A stretch of 64,000 nucleotides of DNA from Isoptericola luteus (GTDB taxonomy: Bacteria > Actinomycetota > Actinomycetes > Actinomycetales > Cellulomonadaceae), in NCBI RefSeq assembly GCF_020297055.1, contig NZ_JAIXCQ010000007.1, positions 124,001 to 188,000 of the forward strand, in the 5' to 3' direction. The notes under the pieces were generated by a model, which worked only from the letters and a program-made list of their open reading frames with translations, searched no databases and was not told where the DNA came from. The translations under genes were made by a program, and so were the position numbers. Numbering within the stretch: position 1 is the first letter of the stretch; the number at the start of each line of letters is the position of its first letter. Of this stretch, positions 49,452-58,877 are shown one piece after another.

Positions 49452-50537
49452 TCACTCCCCGCTCGCGCCGTCCAGTGCCTCGCGGAGCAGGTCGGCGTGG
49501 CCGTTGTGGCGGGCGTACTCCTCGATCAGGTGCACCAGGATCCAGCGCAGGCTGAAGGCACCCTCGCCGGCGCGCCGGGACTCCCGTGCGGACGTCCGCT
49601 CCAGGCCGCCGCCCGCCGCGATCGCGGCCTCGAGGCGCCGGTCCGAGTCGGCCACGGCGGCGTCGAGCAGTGCCAGGAGCTCGGCCGGCGAGTCGTCGGC
49701 GGCGGAGTGGAACTCCCAGTCGCCGTCGGCGTCCCAGTCGACGGTGTCGAAGGGCGCGAGCGGGGCGTCGCCGTCGAACACCTCCGCGATCCAGCTCGAC
49801 TCGACCAGCGCGAGGTGCTTGAGGAGGCCGCCGAGCGTCAACGAGCTCGGCGGGTGCGGTGTGCGCAGCTGCTCGGCCGTGAGCCCGGCGACCTTCCAGC
49901 GCAGCGTGTCGCGGTGGTAGTCGAGGAACCCTCGGAGGGTCGTCGTCTCGTCGGCCCGCACCGGGGGGTCGACCCGGTGGTCCTCGGGGCTGGGCCGTGC
50001 CGGGCGGGCGAGCCGGTACGCGCCGGCGTCGAGCGCCGAACGTACCGCGGCGGCCGTCGCGGAGGGTTCCTCGTCGCTCGTGTCGCGGGCGTGCGTCTCG
50101 AGGTCCCCCAGGTCGGCGAAGGCGGCGTGCATGCCGCGCACGGCGTCCGGGTCCCGCAGCTCGGCGTCGGTGCGCCCGGTGGCGCGCGCCAGGGTGGTCT
50201 CCAGGCCCGGGCGCAGGACGACGTACGCCAGGTCCCAGCCCTCTCGTGCGGCAGCGTCGCGGAACGGGGGCAGGAACCACGGGCCCACCACGCCGTCCAC
50301 CACGACGTCGTAGCCACCTCGCGCGTACGCGCTGACCGCTCCCACGAGCGCGGCGGCGACCGTGTCGTTCTGCCGCTGGGAGCCGGTCAGGTACGGCGGG
50401 ACGAAGCCGGTGGCGATGGACCGGTAGAACGTGTCGCTCGTCAGGTTGACGGTGGGCGTCGCGACGTCCGCCGTCAGGAGCGCGGCGACGGTGGTCTTGC
50501 CGGCGCCCGGGGGGCCGGTCAGGAGTGTGACGGTCAT
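49452..50537 (-). CDS. AAA/zeta-like P-loop kinase fused to DinB-type domain
   Basis: 361 residues. Residues 1-165 are a P-loop ATPase (TLLTGPPGAGKTTVAALLTA Walker A at 8-16, VVVDGVVGPWFL, LAYVVLRPGLETTLARATGR), like small kinases AAA_33. Residues 190-355 are a DinB/DUF664 helical bundle (ETTTLRGFLDYHRDTLRWKVAGLTAEQL, LGGLLKHLALVESSWI, WILVHLIEEYARHNGHADLLREAL with the three metal His pattern). DinB proteins include bacillithiol/mycothiol-dependent transferases. The combination suggests a phosphate- and thiol-dependent modification enzyme of unknown substrate. Start ATG is 7 nt after TACCGT (leaderless). Confidence 0.82.
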   Translation of the reverse strand: MTVTLLTGPPGAGKTTVAALLTADVATPTVNLTSDTFYRSIATGFVPPYLTGSQRQNDTVAAALVGAVSAYARGGYDVVVDGVVGPWFLPPFRDAAAREGWDLAYVVLRPGLETTLARATGRTDAELRDPDAVRGMHAAFADLGDLETHARDTSDEEPSATAAAVRSALDAGAYRLARPARPSPEDHRVDPPVRADETTTLRGFLDYHRDTLRWKVAGLTAEQLRTPHPPSSLTLGGLLKHLALVESSWIAEVFDGDAPLAPFDTVDWDADGDWEFHSAADDSPAELLALLDAAVADSDRRLEAAIAAGGGLERTSARESRRAGEGAFSLRWILVHLIEEYARHNGHADLLREALDGASGE

Positions 50538-50622
50538 CCGGCCGACGGTACCGGTCGGTATGTCGTGGCGGGAGGGAAATTCGGGCCGGCCGGCCCGGCG
50601 GTCGGTGGCGGGCCGGCTCCGC

Positions 50623-51381
50623 TCAGCCGGCCGCGAGCGCCCGTGCACGCTCCAGCACGGCGTCGATCATGACCGGGGTGAGACGGCCGGTGAAGGTGTT
50701 CTGCTGCGAGACGTGGAAGCAGCCGAGCACGGTGAGCACGGCGCCGTCCTCGCCGGTGCCGCCGGCCCGGCCGAGCGTGACCTCCGCGCCGTGCGCGAAC
50801 CGAGGTCGCGGACGCGGCACGTCCCAGCCCTGCTCGTCGAGCGCGGTGAGCAGGGCCCGCCAGCCGATCGCGCCCAGGGCGATCGCCACCCGGACCCCGC
50901 TGCCCGCGAGCTCGAGCTCGCGGGCGAGGTAGGGCGCGCACCGGCGCAGCTCGTCGGGCGCGGGCTTGTTGGCCGGGGGAGCGCAGCGCACCGGGGCGGT
51001 CACCCGGATACCCTGCAGCGCCAGGCCGTCGTCGGCCGAGACCGACGTGGGCTGGTTCGCGAAGCCGGTGCGGTGCAGCGCGGCGAACAGGAAGTCGCCG
51101 CTGCGGTCCCCGGTGAACATGCGGCCCGTGCGGTTGGCCCCGTGCGCGGCAGGCGCCAGGCCGACCACGACGACGGCCGCCTGCGGGTCGCCGAACCCCG
51201 GGACCGGGCGGCCCCAGTAGCGTTCGTCGCGGAACGCGGCCCGGCGGGCGGCGGCGACCTCCTCGCGCCAGGCGACGAGGCGTGGGCAGGCGCGGCAGTC
51301 GACGAGGTGGTCGTCGAGCGCTGCCAGCGTCGGGGCGCGCCGGGCGGCGGCGGGGTAGTCGGGAGACGCGGGATCGAGCAC
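50623..51381 (-). CDS. Uracil-DNA glycosylase family 5 (UdgB-like)
   Basis: 252 residues. [15 protein letters not shown]... holds Fe-S Cys ligands near residue 30. [29 protein letters not shown] is the family 5 motif (GLAPAxxGxNxTG), and [32 protein letters not shown] and [19 protein letters not shown] (His motif) complete the active site. It excises uracil and deaminated bases from DNA. GTG start is 6 nt after CAGGAT, a weak leaderless -10. Confidence 0.87.
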   Translation of the reverse strand: MLDPASPDYPAAARRAPTLAALDDHLVDCRACPRLVAWREEVAAARRAAFRDERYWGRPVPGFGDPQAAVVVVGLAPAAHGANRTGRMFTGDRSGDFLFAALHRTGFANQPTSVSADDGLALQGIRVTAPVRCAPPANKPAPDELRRCAPYLARELELAGSGVRVAIALGAIGWRALLTALDEQGWDVPRPRPRFAHGAEVTLGRAGGTGEDGAVLTVLGCFHVSQQNTFTGRLTPVMIDAVLERARALAAG

Positions 51382-51437
51382 GCCACCATCCTGCCCTGTG
51401 CCGTGCGAGGGCGCGCCGGCCTGCCCTGGCGCACGCA

Positions 51438-51473
51438 GAGACCGAGGCCCCCGCTGCGGGGAACCTCGGTCTC
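51438..51473. terminator. Terminator hairpin downstream of the minus-strand membrane gene
   Basis: gagaccgagg (51438-51447) pairs with cctcggtctc (51464-51473), with an inner ccccg/cggggg-type pairing and an aa bulge. It lies 33 bases after the stop of the gene ending at 51506. Confidence 0.75.
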
Positions 51474-51505
51474 GGTGCTTCGTCTGGGGCGTCAGACGGC
51501 GGGCG

Positions 51506-52015
51506 TCAGACGGCGGGCGTCAGACGGCCCGAGGCCTCGGCCCGGGCGGGGGCGGTGGTGCTGGTGTCCGCGGCCACGGTCGCGGCGGCGGGCTCGGTGC
51601 CGAGGCGACGGAGCGACCAGCCGATCAGGCCGAAGAGGACGCCGAGACCCATGACCAGCGCGGCGACGCCGTAGGCGACGACCGAGGTGAAGAGCGAGGC
51701 CCGCAGGAACGAGGCGTTCATCGCGGTGGCCCGCAGCGGGTCGTCCTTGCCGAGCTCGGCGTAGGTCTGGCCGCCGGTCGCCTCGAGCGCGTGCTTGTCG
51801 ATGATCTGGGCCTGCGCGAACGCGGAGAGCGGGCCGTCGACGGTGTCGCCGGGCAGGAACGAGGAGTCCTCGGCGACCGTGATGTTCTGCGCGTCGAGCT
51901 GCGAGCTCACGGTGGCCCAGGTGACACCCCCCGCTGCGATCATCGCGACCCCGGCGACCAGCGCCAGGGCGCCGATGGTCCGGACTGGACGGTGCGTGCT
52001 GCGGGTGGTGGTCAT
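51506..52015 (-). CDS. Small two-helix membrane protein, unknown
   Basis: 169 residues. Two hydrophobic segments ([24 protein letters not shown], residues about 13-36; [29 protein letters not shown], about 107-135) flank an extracytoplasmic loop. The C-terminus is Ala/Thr-rich. This type is often annotated loosely as aromatic-ring-opening dioxygenase LigA in databases without enzymatic residues; no dioxygenase motif is seen. Near its 3' end, gtcagacggcgggc-like units repeat (51493-51530). Preceded by GGAGGGGACC. Confidence 0.7.
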   Translation of the reverse strand: MTTTRSTHRPVRTIGALALVAGVAMIAAGGVTWATVSSQLDAQNITVAEDSSFLPGDTVDGPLSAFAQAQIIDKHALEATGGQTYAELGKDDPLRATAMNASFLRASLFTSVVAYGVAALVMGLGVLFGLIGWSLRRLGTEPAAATVAADTSTTAPARAEASGRLTPAV

Positions 52016-52123
52016 GGTCCCCTCCGAGGTGCGGTCGCGGGTGTCGCGACGGCTGCTTCGGCGCCAGGTCCGGCGCGTGACTCAATGGTAAGACCACAGG
52101 CTCTGACCAGGCCACCCATTGCT

Positions 52124-52139
52124 TGTGAAATGCTTCACA
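52124..52139. promoter_or_regulatory. CRP/GlxR-type consensus site
   Basis: TGTGA-AATGCT-TCACA is a perfect TGTGA-N6-TCACA palindrome, the consensus of CRP and of the actinobacterial GlxR/Crp cAMP receptors. It lies 109 bp upstream of the minus-strand membrane gene and 145 bp upstream of the plus-strand mini-protein. A TACCAT -10 for the minus gene occurs at 52085-52090. Confidence 0.7.
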
Positions 52140-52283
52140 TGCACGAGGATGCCGGCGCGGCCGAGGTCCGCCGCCGCCGACGTCGTCGACGGGTCGCGGG
52201 TGGCGCCGACCGCTGGTTGGCTGGGGACGTCCCACAGGACCAGCGGCGCGCGTCGGGCGCGCCGGAGCGACAGGAGGCACGTG

Positions 52284-52460
52284 ATGGCGAGGAACACCCC
52301 GGAGTCGTCCGGTCTGGACGGGCTGATCGCGAAGGCGAAGGCCCTCGCCACCGACGAGAACCTGGACAAGGCCGCCGACGCCATCAAGAAGGTCGCGCCG
52401 GACAAGGTCGACCGGCACGTCGACAGCGCGGCGGAGCAGGCCAAGAAGTACAACGACTGA
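52284..52460 (+). CDS. MT0933/Rv0909-like antitoxin-type small protein
   Basis: 58 residues: GLDGLIAKAKALATDENLDKAADAIKKVAPDKVDRHVDSAAEQAKKYND, amphipathic helices rich in Lys/Ala/Asp, as in the MT0933-like family labelled antitoxins in mycobacteria. No toxin gene is adjacent, so a toxin-antitoxin role is doubtful. CAGGAGG precedes ATG by 6 nt. Located between the CRP-like site and thrS. Confidence 0.65.
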   Translation: MARNTPESSGLDGLIAKAKALATDENLDKAADAIKKVAPDKVDRHVDSAAEQAKKYND

Positions 52461-52527
52461 CCCGCCGCGCGCGGGCGGGCGCCGGGTCGCGCGGCGGTTC
52501 TCGTCGCCGCGGGCGCGGCCAGGTCGG

Positions 52528-52563
52528 TACCATCGAGGGGCGTCACCCCGGGTGGCGCCCCTC
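52528..52563 (+). promoter_or_regulatory. thrS promoter/leader hairpin
   Basis: TACCAT (52528-52533) is a plausible -10 box. The following leader contains a near-perfect 14-bp hairpin (gaggggcgtcaccc 52535-52548 with gggtggcgcccctc 52550-52563, one G-T pair). A regulatory stem in the 5' leader, or a terminator for the preceding gene, would both fit; no T-box motif was recognised. Confidence 0.4.
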
Positions 52564-52628
52564 GTCGCGTCCCGACCCGGCGAGTGCGCAGCACCGACCT
52601 CCTTCCCGACGAACCTAGGAGCACGCAC

Positions 52629-54647
52629 GTGTCCGACGTCGCCCCGCCGAACCACCCGAACCCCGACGACCGGAACAGTGCCGGGGCGATCACGGTGACG
52701 GCGCCGACGACCGGCACCGAGCTCTTCGCCGACCGCCGCGAGGTGGTCGTCATGCGGGTGGACGGCGCCCTGCTGGACCTCTCGACCCCGCTCGCCGAGG
52801 GCACCGTCGTCGAAGCCGTGACGATCGACTCTCCCGACGGCCTCGCCGTGCTGCGCCACAGCGCCGCGCACGTGCTCGCCCAGGCCGTCCAGCAGGTCAA
52901 CCCCGACGCCAGGCTCGGCATCGGCCCGCCGATCACCGACGGCTTCTACTACGACTTCGACGTCGCCACGCCCTTCACGCCGGAGGACCTCAAGGCCCTC
53001 GACAAGGCGATGGCGCGGATCATCCGGGAGGGCCAGACCTTCCGGCGCCGGGTCGTCACCGAGGACGAGGCGCGTGCCGAGCTCGCCGACGAGCCGTACA
53101 AGCTCGAGCTCATCGGGCTCAAGGGCGGCTCCTCGGACGAGGACGGCAGCTCCGTGGAGGTCGGCGGCGGCGAGCTGACCATCTACGACAACGTGCGCGG
53201 CGCCGGCCGCGAGAGCGAGACCGTGGTCTGGAAGGACCTGTGCCGTGGGCCCCACCTGCCCTCCACCAGGCTCATCGGCAACGGCGTGCAGCTCATGCGC
53301 TCGGCCGCCGCCTACTGGCGCGGGTCGGAGAAGAACCCGCAGCTCCAGCGTGTCTACGGCACCGCCTGGCCGTCCAAGGACGAGCTCAAGGCGTACCTCG
53401 AGCGGCTCGCCGAGGCGGAGCGCCGCGACCACCGCCGCATCGGCGTGGAGATGGACCTGTTCTCGTTCCGCGACGAGGTCGGCTCGGCGTTGCCGCTGTT
53501 CCACCCCAAGGGCGGTGTCATCAAGCGGGTCATGGAGGACTACGTCCGCCAGCGCCACATCGAGGAGGGCTTCTCCTACGTCGGCACGCCGCACATCACC
53601 AAGGAGGACCTCTTCTACACGTCGGGGCACCTGCCGTACTACGCGGACACCATGTTCCCCGCGCTCGACCTCGAGGAGGTGGGCGACCACGGGCGCTACC
53701 GCCTCAAGGCGATGAACTGCCCCATGCACAACCTGATCTTCTCCAGCCGCGGTCGCTCGTACCGCGAGCTGCCGATCCGGCTGTTCGAGTTCGGCACGGT
53801 CTACCGGTACGAGAAGTCGGGCGTCGTCCAGGGGCTGACGCGCGTGCGCGGCCTGACCCAGGACGACTCGCACTCGTACGTCACGCCGGAGCAGGCGCCC
53901 GACGAGGTCAAGCACCTGCTGAACTTCATGCTGTCGGTGCTCACGGACTTCGGCCTCGACGACTTCTACCTGGAGCTGTCCACGCGGGACGACTCCAAGC
54001 CCGACAAGTTCGTGGGCACCGACGAGGACTGGGCCAAGGCCACCGCGGTGCTCCAGAAGGTCGCGGTGGAGTCGGGTCTCGAGCTCGTGGCCGACCCGGG
54101 CGGCGCCGCGTTCTACGGCCCCAAGATCTCCGTGCAGGCGAAGGACGCGATCGGCCGCACGTGGCAGATGGGCACCGTGCAGTACGACTTCAACCAGCCC
54201 AAGGGGTTCGGCCTGGAGTACACCGCACCGGACGGCACCAAGCAGCAGCCCGTGATGATCCACTCGGCCAAGTTCGGCTCCATCGAGCGGTTCATGGGCG
54301 TGCTGATCGAGCACTACGCGGGGCTGTTCCCCGCCTGGCTGGCACCGGTCCAGGTGCTCGCCGTCCCCGTCGCCGAGGCGTTCGACGGCTACCTCTCCGA
54401 CGTCGTCGCACAGCTCAAGGCCCAGGGGATCCGCGCCGAGATCGACCTGTCGGACGACCGGTTCGGCAAGAAGATCCGCAACGCGGCCAAGGTCAAGGCA
54501 CCGTTCGTGCTCATCGCGGGCGGCGAGGACGTGGAGGCGGGCGCGGTGTCGTTCCGGTTCCGCGACGGCACCCAGGAGAACGGCGTGCCCGTCGCCGAAG
54601 CGATCGAGCGCATCGTGGCGGCCGTGCGCGACCGGGTCCAGGTCTGA
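52629..54647 (+). CDS. thrS: Threonyl-tRNA synthetase
   Basis: 672 residues. TGS domain (residues about 35-90) and second additional domain ([39 protein letters not shown]) are followed by the class II core. KAMNCPMHN (zinc Cys), [24 protein letters not shown] (motif 2 with His ligand) and [23 protein letters not shown] (motif 3 and zinc His) are complete. The anticodon-binding domain follows ([12 protein letters not shown]...). GTG follows AGGAG at 7 nt. Essential cytosolic enzyme charging tRNA-Thr. Confidence 0.97.
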   Translation: MSDVAPPNHPNPDDRNSAGAITVTAPTTGTELFADRREVVVMRVDGALLDLSTPLAEGTVVEAVTIDSPDGLAVLRHSAAHVLAQAVQQVNPDARLGIGPPITDGFYYDFDVATPFTPEDLKALDKAMARIIREGQTFRRRVVTEDEARAELADEPYKLELIGLKGGSSDEDGSSVEVGGGELTIYDNVRGAGRESETVVWKDLCRGPHLPSTRLIGNGVQLMRSAAAYWRGSEKNPQLQRVYGTAWPSKDELKAYLERLAEAERRDHRRIGVEMDLFSFRDEVGSALPLFHPKGGVIKRVMEDYVRQRHIEEGFSYVGTPHITKEDLFYTSGHLPYYADTMFPALDLEEVGDHGRYRLKAMNCPMHNLIFSSRGRSYRELPIRLFEFGTVYRYEKSGVVQGLTRVRGLTQDDSHSYVTPEQAPDEVKHLLNFMLSVLTDFGLDDFYLELSTRDDSKPDKFVGTDEDWAKATAVLQKVAVESGLELVADPGGAAFYGPKISVQAKDAIGRTWQMGTVQYDFNQPKGFGLEYTAPDGTKQQPVMIHSAKFGSIERFMGVLIEHYAGLFPAWLAPVQVLAVPVAEAFDGYLSDVVAQLKAQGIRAEIDLSDDRFGKKIRNAAKVKAPFVLIAGGEDVEAGAVSFRFRDGTQENGVPVAEAIERIVAAVRDRVQV

Positions 54648-54676
54648 GCGGGCCGGCGCATGGCCTCGGAGACCAG

Positions 54677-55252
54677 ATGACACCGCAGGACACGGTTCCG
54701 GCGGGCGACTTCGGCCCGCCGCAGGACGGCATGCAACGGCTCTGGACGCCGCACCGCATGGTCTACATCGGCGGGCAGGACAAGCCGGCCGACGGCTCGG
54801 TGGCGCAGTGTCCGTTCTGCCGCATCCCCGCGGGCGACGACGAGGCGGGCCTCGTCGTCGCCCGCGGGCGCGAGTGCTACGCGGTGCTCAACCTGTACCC
54901 GTACAACTCCGGGCACCTCATGGTGCTCCCGTACCGGCACGTCTCGGGGTATGTGGAGCTCAGCGTCACGGAGACCACGGAGCTGGGGCAGATGACGCAG
55001 GCCGCCGTCCGGGCGCTGCAGGCGGTCTACGCCCCGGCGGGCTTCAACATCGGCATGAACCAGGGCGACGTCGCCGGGGCGGGCATCGCGGCACACCTGC
55101 ACCAGCACGTCGTGCCGCGGTGGCTCGGCGACGCGAACTTCCTGCCCGTCGTCGCGCAGACCAAGGCGCTGCCCGAGCTGCTGGCCGACACCCGGGCGCG
55201 CCTCGCCGCCGCGTGGTCCGACGCCGCGGCCCAGCCCGGGGAGGGCCGCTGA
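54677..55252 (+). CDS. HIT-domain protein
   Basis: 191 residues. CPFCRIPAGDDEAGLVVARGRECYAVLNLYPYNSGHLMVLPYRH and the triad AHLHQHVVPRW (HxHxH) place it in the HIT/Ap4A-phosphorylase-like hydrolase group. It acts on nucleotide phosphoanhydrides. The same gene order (thrS-HIT-pgsA-PIM acyltransferase-pimA) is familiar from mycobacteria and other actinobacteria. ATG 29 nt after thrS; stop shares TGATG with the next gene. Confidence 0.9.
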   Translation: MTPQDTVPAGDFGPPQDGMQRLWTPHRMVYIGGQDKPADGSVAQCPFCRIPAGDDEAGLVVARGRECYAVLNLYPYNSGHLMVLPYRHVSGYVELSVTETTELGQMTQAAVRALQAVYAPAGFNIGMNQGDVAGAGIAAHLHQHVVPRWLGDANFLPVVAQTKALPELLADTRARLAAAWSDAAAQPGEGR

Positions 55253-55965
55253 TGTTCGGTCGCCTGCGAGCCGCGATGCAGCGGCTGTTCACCCCGCCCG
55301 CCCGCCTGCTGCTGCGCTGGGGCGTCTCCCCGGACGCGGTGACGGTGGCCGGCACCGTCGTGGTCAGCGCTCTCGCGCTGAGCCTGCTGCCCACCGGCCA
55401 TCTGCTGCTCGGTGGTGTCCTCATCGGGCTGTTCGCCCTCGCGGACTCGCTCGACGGCGTCATGGCACGTCTGTCCGGGCGGTCGGGGCCGTGGGGCGCG
55501 TTCCTCGACTCGACGCTCGACAGGATCTCCGACGGCGCGGTGTTCGCGGGGCTCACCCTCTGGTTCGTGCTGCACCCCCAGACCCCGTTCGCGACGTGGG
55601 GCACCGTGGCGTCGCTCGCCTGCCTGGTGCTGGGCTCCGTGGTGCCCTACGCCCGCGCCCGGGGCGAGAGCGTCGGCGCGAACGCCGCCGTCGGCATCGC
55701 CGAGCGCACGGACCGGCTCGTGATCGCCCTCGTCGCGGTCGCCTTCACGCAGATCGGCCTGCCCTGGGTCGTGTCGGTGTCCGCGCTGAGCCTGCTCGCC
55801 CTGGCGAGCGCGATCACCGTCGTGCAGCGGGTCCTGACCGTCCGCACGCAGCTGCTCGCGCGTGCCCCCGGGTCGGCTGCTGCACCGCCGTCGGGCCCCG
55901 CGCGGCCCGGCGACCCTGCTCGCCCCGGCAACCCTGCTCGCCCCGCCGACCCCACGGAGGCCTGA
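55252..55965 (+). CDS. pgsA: CDP-alcohol phosphatidyltransferase (phosphatidylinositol-phosphate synthase-like)
   Basis: 237 residues. The full signature DSLDGVMARLSGRSGPWGAFLD followed by STLDRISDG fits DxxDGxxAR-x8-G-x3-D-x3-D. Six hydrophobic segments surround it. In this position actinobacterial enzymes condense CDP-diacylglycerol with inositol-1-phosphate to give phosphatidylinositol phosphate. The C-terminus holds (PARPG)-type repeats from 15-bp units. TGATG overlaps on both sides. Confidence 0.88.
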   Translation: MFGRLRAAMQRLFTPPARLLLRWGVSPDAVTVAGTVVVSALALSLLPTGHLLLGGVLIGLFALADSLDGVMARLSGRSGPWGAFLDSTLDRISDGAVFAGLTLWFVLHPQTPFATWGTVASLACLVLGSVVPYARARGESVGANAAVGIAERTDRLVIALVAVAFTQIGLPWVVSVSALSLLALASAITVVQRVLTVRTQLLARAPGSAAAPPSGPARPGDPARPGNPARPADPTEA

Positions 55966-56951
55966 TGGGCGCCCGCCCGTCGATCGACATCGCCACGCTC
56001 TACACCTTCGCGTGGCGTCACGCCCCGAAGATCCCGGAGCCGGTGCTGCGGGCGGCGTTCACCGTCGTCGCGGACCTCACCTGGCTGCGCCGCACGTCCG
56101 GGGTGCGCCGGCTCGAGGCCAACTACGCCCGCGTCCGGCCCGACCTGGACACCCGGGAGCTGCGCCGGCTGTCCAGGTCGGGCATGCGCTCGTACATGCG
56201 GTACTTCCGGGAGGCGTTCACGCTGCAGGGTGCGACGCCCGAGCAGATCACCGCCCGGGTCCGCGTGGAGGGCGCCGAGAACGTCGTGCCGAATCTGCGT
56301 GCGGGCGGTGCGGCGTCCCTCGCCCTGGCGCACCTGGGCAACTGGGACCTGGCCGGGGCCTACGCGACGCCGCACCTCGCCCCGGTGCTCACCGTGGCCG
56401 AACGGCTCCGGCCCGAGGCGCTCTTCACCGAGTTCGTCGAGTTCCGCCGCTCGATCGGCATCGAGGCGCTCCCGCTGGGCGACGCGGACGTCTTCCGCCG
56501 GCTGGTGCGCGGTGCAGCGGCCGGTGGCATCCTCGTGCCCCTGCTGGCCGACCGCGACCTCACCGCCAAGGGCATCGAGGTGGACCTGTGCGGGCATCGT
56601 GCCAGGGTCGCCGCGGGTCCGGCCATGCTGGCGCTCACCGCGAACGTCCCCCTCGTTCCCGTGGGGGTCACCTACGAACGCCTCGCCGGTGCCCGGCGCC
56701 GCGCGGCCGGCACGCCGTGGGGCGTCGTGCTGCGGTTCTACCCCCAGGTTCCCGTGCCGGACGTGACGACGCCTGCCGGCAGGCCGGACCGGCGCGCCCA
56801 GGCCGCTCGGATGACCCAGGGGTGGGTCGACGCCGTGTCGCGCAGCATCGTGGAGAGCACGCAGGACTGGCACATGCTGCAGCGGGTGTTCGTCGACGAC
56901 CTGGACGCCGAGCGGTACGCGTCGACGCGTGAGGAGGCGGGGAAGCCATGA
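55965..56951 (+). CDS. Phosphatidylinositol mannoside acyltransferase
   Basis: 328 residues of the HtrB/PatA acyltransferase family. ALAHLGNWDLAG contains the HX4D catalytic pair (His123, Asp128); ADRDLTAKGIEVDLCG and VPLVPVGVTYER follow. One N-terminal hydrophobic segment anchors it to the membrane. Acylates the mannose of phosphatidylinositol mannosides, matching the flanking pgsA and pimA genes. ATG overlaps the pgsA stop (TGATG) and the gene ends in ATGA with pimA. Confidence 0.9.
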   Translation: MGARPSIDIATLYTFAWRHAPKIPEPVLRAAFTVVADLTWLRRTSGVRRLEANYARVRPDLDTRELRRLSRSGMRSYMRYFREAFTLQGATPEQITARVRVEGAENVVPNLRAGGAASLALAHLGNWDLAGAYATPHLAPVLTVAERLRPEALFTEFVEFRRSIGIEALPLGDADVFRRLVRGAAAGGILVPLLADRDLTAKGIEVDLCGHRARVAAGPAMLALTANVPLVPVGVTYERLAGARRRAAGTPWGVVLRFYPQVPVPDVTTPAGRPDRRAQAARMTQGWVDAVSRSIVESTQDWHMLQRVFVDDLDAERYASTREEAGKP

Positions 56952-58171
56952 GGCGGCTGCGCGTGGGGATCGTGTGCCCCTACTCGTTCGACGCGCCCGG
57001 CGGCGTGCAGTTCCACGTGCGCGACCTCGCCGAGGCGCTGCAGGAGCTCGGGCACGAGGTCTCGGTGCTGGCGCCCGCCGACGAGGACACCCCGGTGCCG
57101 CAGGTCGTCACGCCCGCGGGCCGTGCGGTCGCGGTGCGGTACAACGGCTCGGTCGCCAGGCTCGCCTTCGGCCCGCGGGCCGCCAGGCGCGTGCGCCGCT
57201 GGCTCGAGGCGGGCGACTTCGACGTCGTGCACCTGCACGAGCCCATGGTGCCCAGCCTGTCGATGCTGGCCCTGTGGCTCGCGGAGTGCCCCGTGGTCGC
57301 GACGTTCCACACCTCCCAGGCGCGCTCCCGCGCCCTGCAGGTGGCGCACCCGCTGCTGCGCCAGTCGCTGGAGAAGATCGCGGCCCGCATCGCCGTCTCC
57401 GAGGACGCCCGGCGCACCCTGATCGACCACATGGGCGGCGACGCCGTCGTGATCCCCAACGGCGTGTACGTCGACGTCTTCGCCGCCGCGGGCGCCGAGT
57501 CCCGCTGGCAGGGCACCGCCGACGCGCCGACCATCGCGTTCCTCGGGCGCCTCGACGAGCCCCGCAAGGGCCTCCAGGTGCTCGCCTCGGCCGCGCCAGC
57601 CGTCCTCGAGCGGTATCCCGGCGCGCGGTTCCTCGTCGCGGGCCGTGGCGACGACGGCCGGGACGCCGCGATCGAAGCCCTCGGTGCCCGTGCCACCTCG
57701 TTCGAGTTCCTCGGGGGCGTGAGCGACGCGGACAAGGCCTCCCTGCTGGCCTCGGCCGACCTGTACGTCGCCCCGCAGACCGGCGGCGAGAGCTTCGGCA
57801 TCGTCCTGGTCGAGGCGATGAGCGCCGGCACCGCCGTCGTCGCGAGCGACCTCGGGGCGTTCCGCCGGGTGCTCGACGACGGTGCGGGCGGCCGGCTGTT
57901 CCGCACCGGTGAGCCCCAGGACCTCGCGCGGGTGCTCGTCGAGGCGCTCGGGGACCCGGTGGGGACGGCCGAGCGCCGCGCGCGTGCGAGCGCGTTCGTC
58001 CAGCGGTTCGACTGGTCGGTCGTCACGCGGCAGGTGCTCGCCGTCTACGAGATGGCGCTCGCTGCCGGCGAGGCGATCGGGGTGGACGGGATGCCGGACG
58101 CCGTCACGGCGGCCGACGACCGGACGGGCTGGCGCCGCGCCCTCCGGCCGGGAGGAGGTGAGGGCGCATGA
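56948..58171 (+). CDS. pimA: Phosphatidylinositol alpha-mannosyltransferase (PimA-like)
   Basis: 407 residues, GT4. [33 protein letters not shown] is the PimA N-terminus with the GGVQ acceptor loop. [30 protein letters not shown] and [23 protein letters not shown] (EX7E) follow. Transfers the first mannose from GDP-mannose to the inositol ring of phosphatidylinositol. Overlaps its neighbours by ATGA on each side, completing the PIM locus. Confidence 0.94.
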   Translation: MRRLRVGIVCPYSFDAPGGVQFHVRDLAEALQELGHEVSVLAPADEDTPVPQVVTPAGRAVAVRYNGSVARLAFGPRAARRVRRWLEAGDFDVVHLHEPMVPSLSMLALWLAECPVVATFHTSQARSRALQVAHPLLRQSLEKIAARIAVSEDARRTLIDHMGGDAVVIPNGVYVDVFAAAGAESRWQGTADAPTIAFLGRLDEPRKGLQVLASAAPAVLERYPGARFLVAGRGDDGRDAAIEALGARATSFEFLGGVSDADKASLLASADLYVAPQTGGESFGIVLVEAMSAGTAVVASDLGAFRRVLDDGAGGRLFRTGEPQDLARVLVEALGDPVGTAERRARASAFVQRFDWSVVTRQVLAVYEMALAAGEAIGVDGMPDAVTAADDRTGWRRALRPGGGEGA

Positions 58172-58752
58172 CCTGGTCCGAGCTCGCGCTCGTGGTGCTC
58201 GTGGCGGCGGCGGTCGTGGTCTGGCTCGCCTGGGTGTCGGCCTCGCGGCTCGACCGGCTGCACCGCAAGGTCGTGGCGTCGCGCATCGCGCTCCAGGCAC
58301 AGCTGACGCGGCGCGCCGGGGCGGCGATCGACCTGGCCTCCTCCGGGCTGCTGGACCCGGCCGGGGCCGTGCTCGTCGCGGACGCCGCGTTCGCGGTCGT
58401 CGACGCGGCCGAGGCGCCCGACCCGGGCGCCGAGCTGGCCCTGGACGGGCTCGGCCCGTCCCGGGAGCGCGCCGAGAGCACGCTGACGATCACGCTGCGC
58501 TCCGCCCTGGACGACGAGGAGGCGCTGCGCGAGCTGCGGGAGTCGACGGACGGCGCCGAGCTCGTCGGCAACCTCGGGGCGGCCTGGTACCGCGCCCAGC
58601 TCGCCCGCCGGTTCCACAACGAGGCCGTGGCCCAGGCGCAGCGGGCCCGCCGCACCTGGTACGTGCGGCTGCTGCACCTGACGGGGCGCGCGGGCGTGCC
58701 GCAGACGGTCGAGCTCGACGACCAGATGCCGGACGGGCTCGACCACTCCTGA
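58168..58752 (+). CDS. Single-pass membrane protein downstream of pimA, unknown
   Basis: 194 residues. N-terminal membrane segment [24 protein letters not shown] is followed by long helices ([56 protein letters not shown]), giving a LemA-like layout with a helical cytoplasmic or periplasmic domain. No catalytic motif. The ATG overlaps the pimA stop (ATGA), so it belongs to the PIM operon and may assist it. Function unknown. Confidence 0.7.
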   Translation: MTWSELALVVLVAAAVVVWLAWVSASRLDRLHRKVVASRIALQAQLTRRAGAAIDLASSGLLDPAGAVLVADAAFAVVDAAEAPDPGAELALDGLGPSRERAESTLTITLRSALDDEEALRELRESTDGAELVGNLGAAWYRAQLARRFHNEAVAQAQRARRTWYVRLLHLTGRAGVPQTVELDDQMPDGLDHS

Positions 58753-58816
58753 CCGCCTACGGCCGAGCGCGCCGGAGCCGGGGACTGCGAGGAATCCGGG
58801 CGTGCGCGCGCGACCG

Positions 58817-58822
58817 TAGGAT
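58817..58822 (+). promoter_or_regulatory. TAGGAT -10 box upstream of pdxS
   Basis: TAGGAT in the 125-bp spacer before pdxS, with a 55-nt distance to the TTG start. The -35 is not obvious. Confidence 0.35.
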
Positions 58823-58877
58823 GGAAGAGGCGCGGCAGCGGCCGCGCCTTCGACCCACGACACGAGCGAGGCCACAG

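Noticed and set aside
51506-52015. Aromatic ring-opening dioxygenase LigA
   Set aside because: A common database label for this protein type; no metal ligands or dioxygenase fold are visible, only two membrane helices.
52284-52460. Toxin-antitoxin module
   Set aside because: The antitoxin-like peptide has no neighbouring toxin gene; flanking genes are a membrane protein and thrS.
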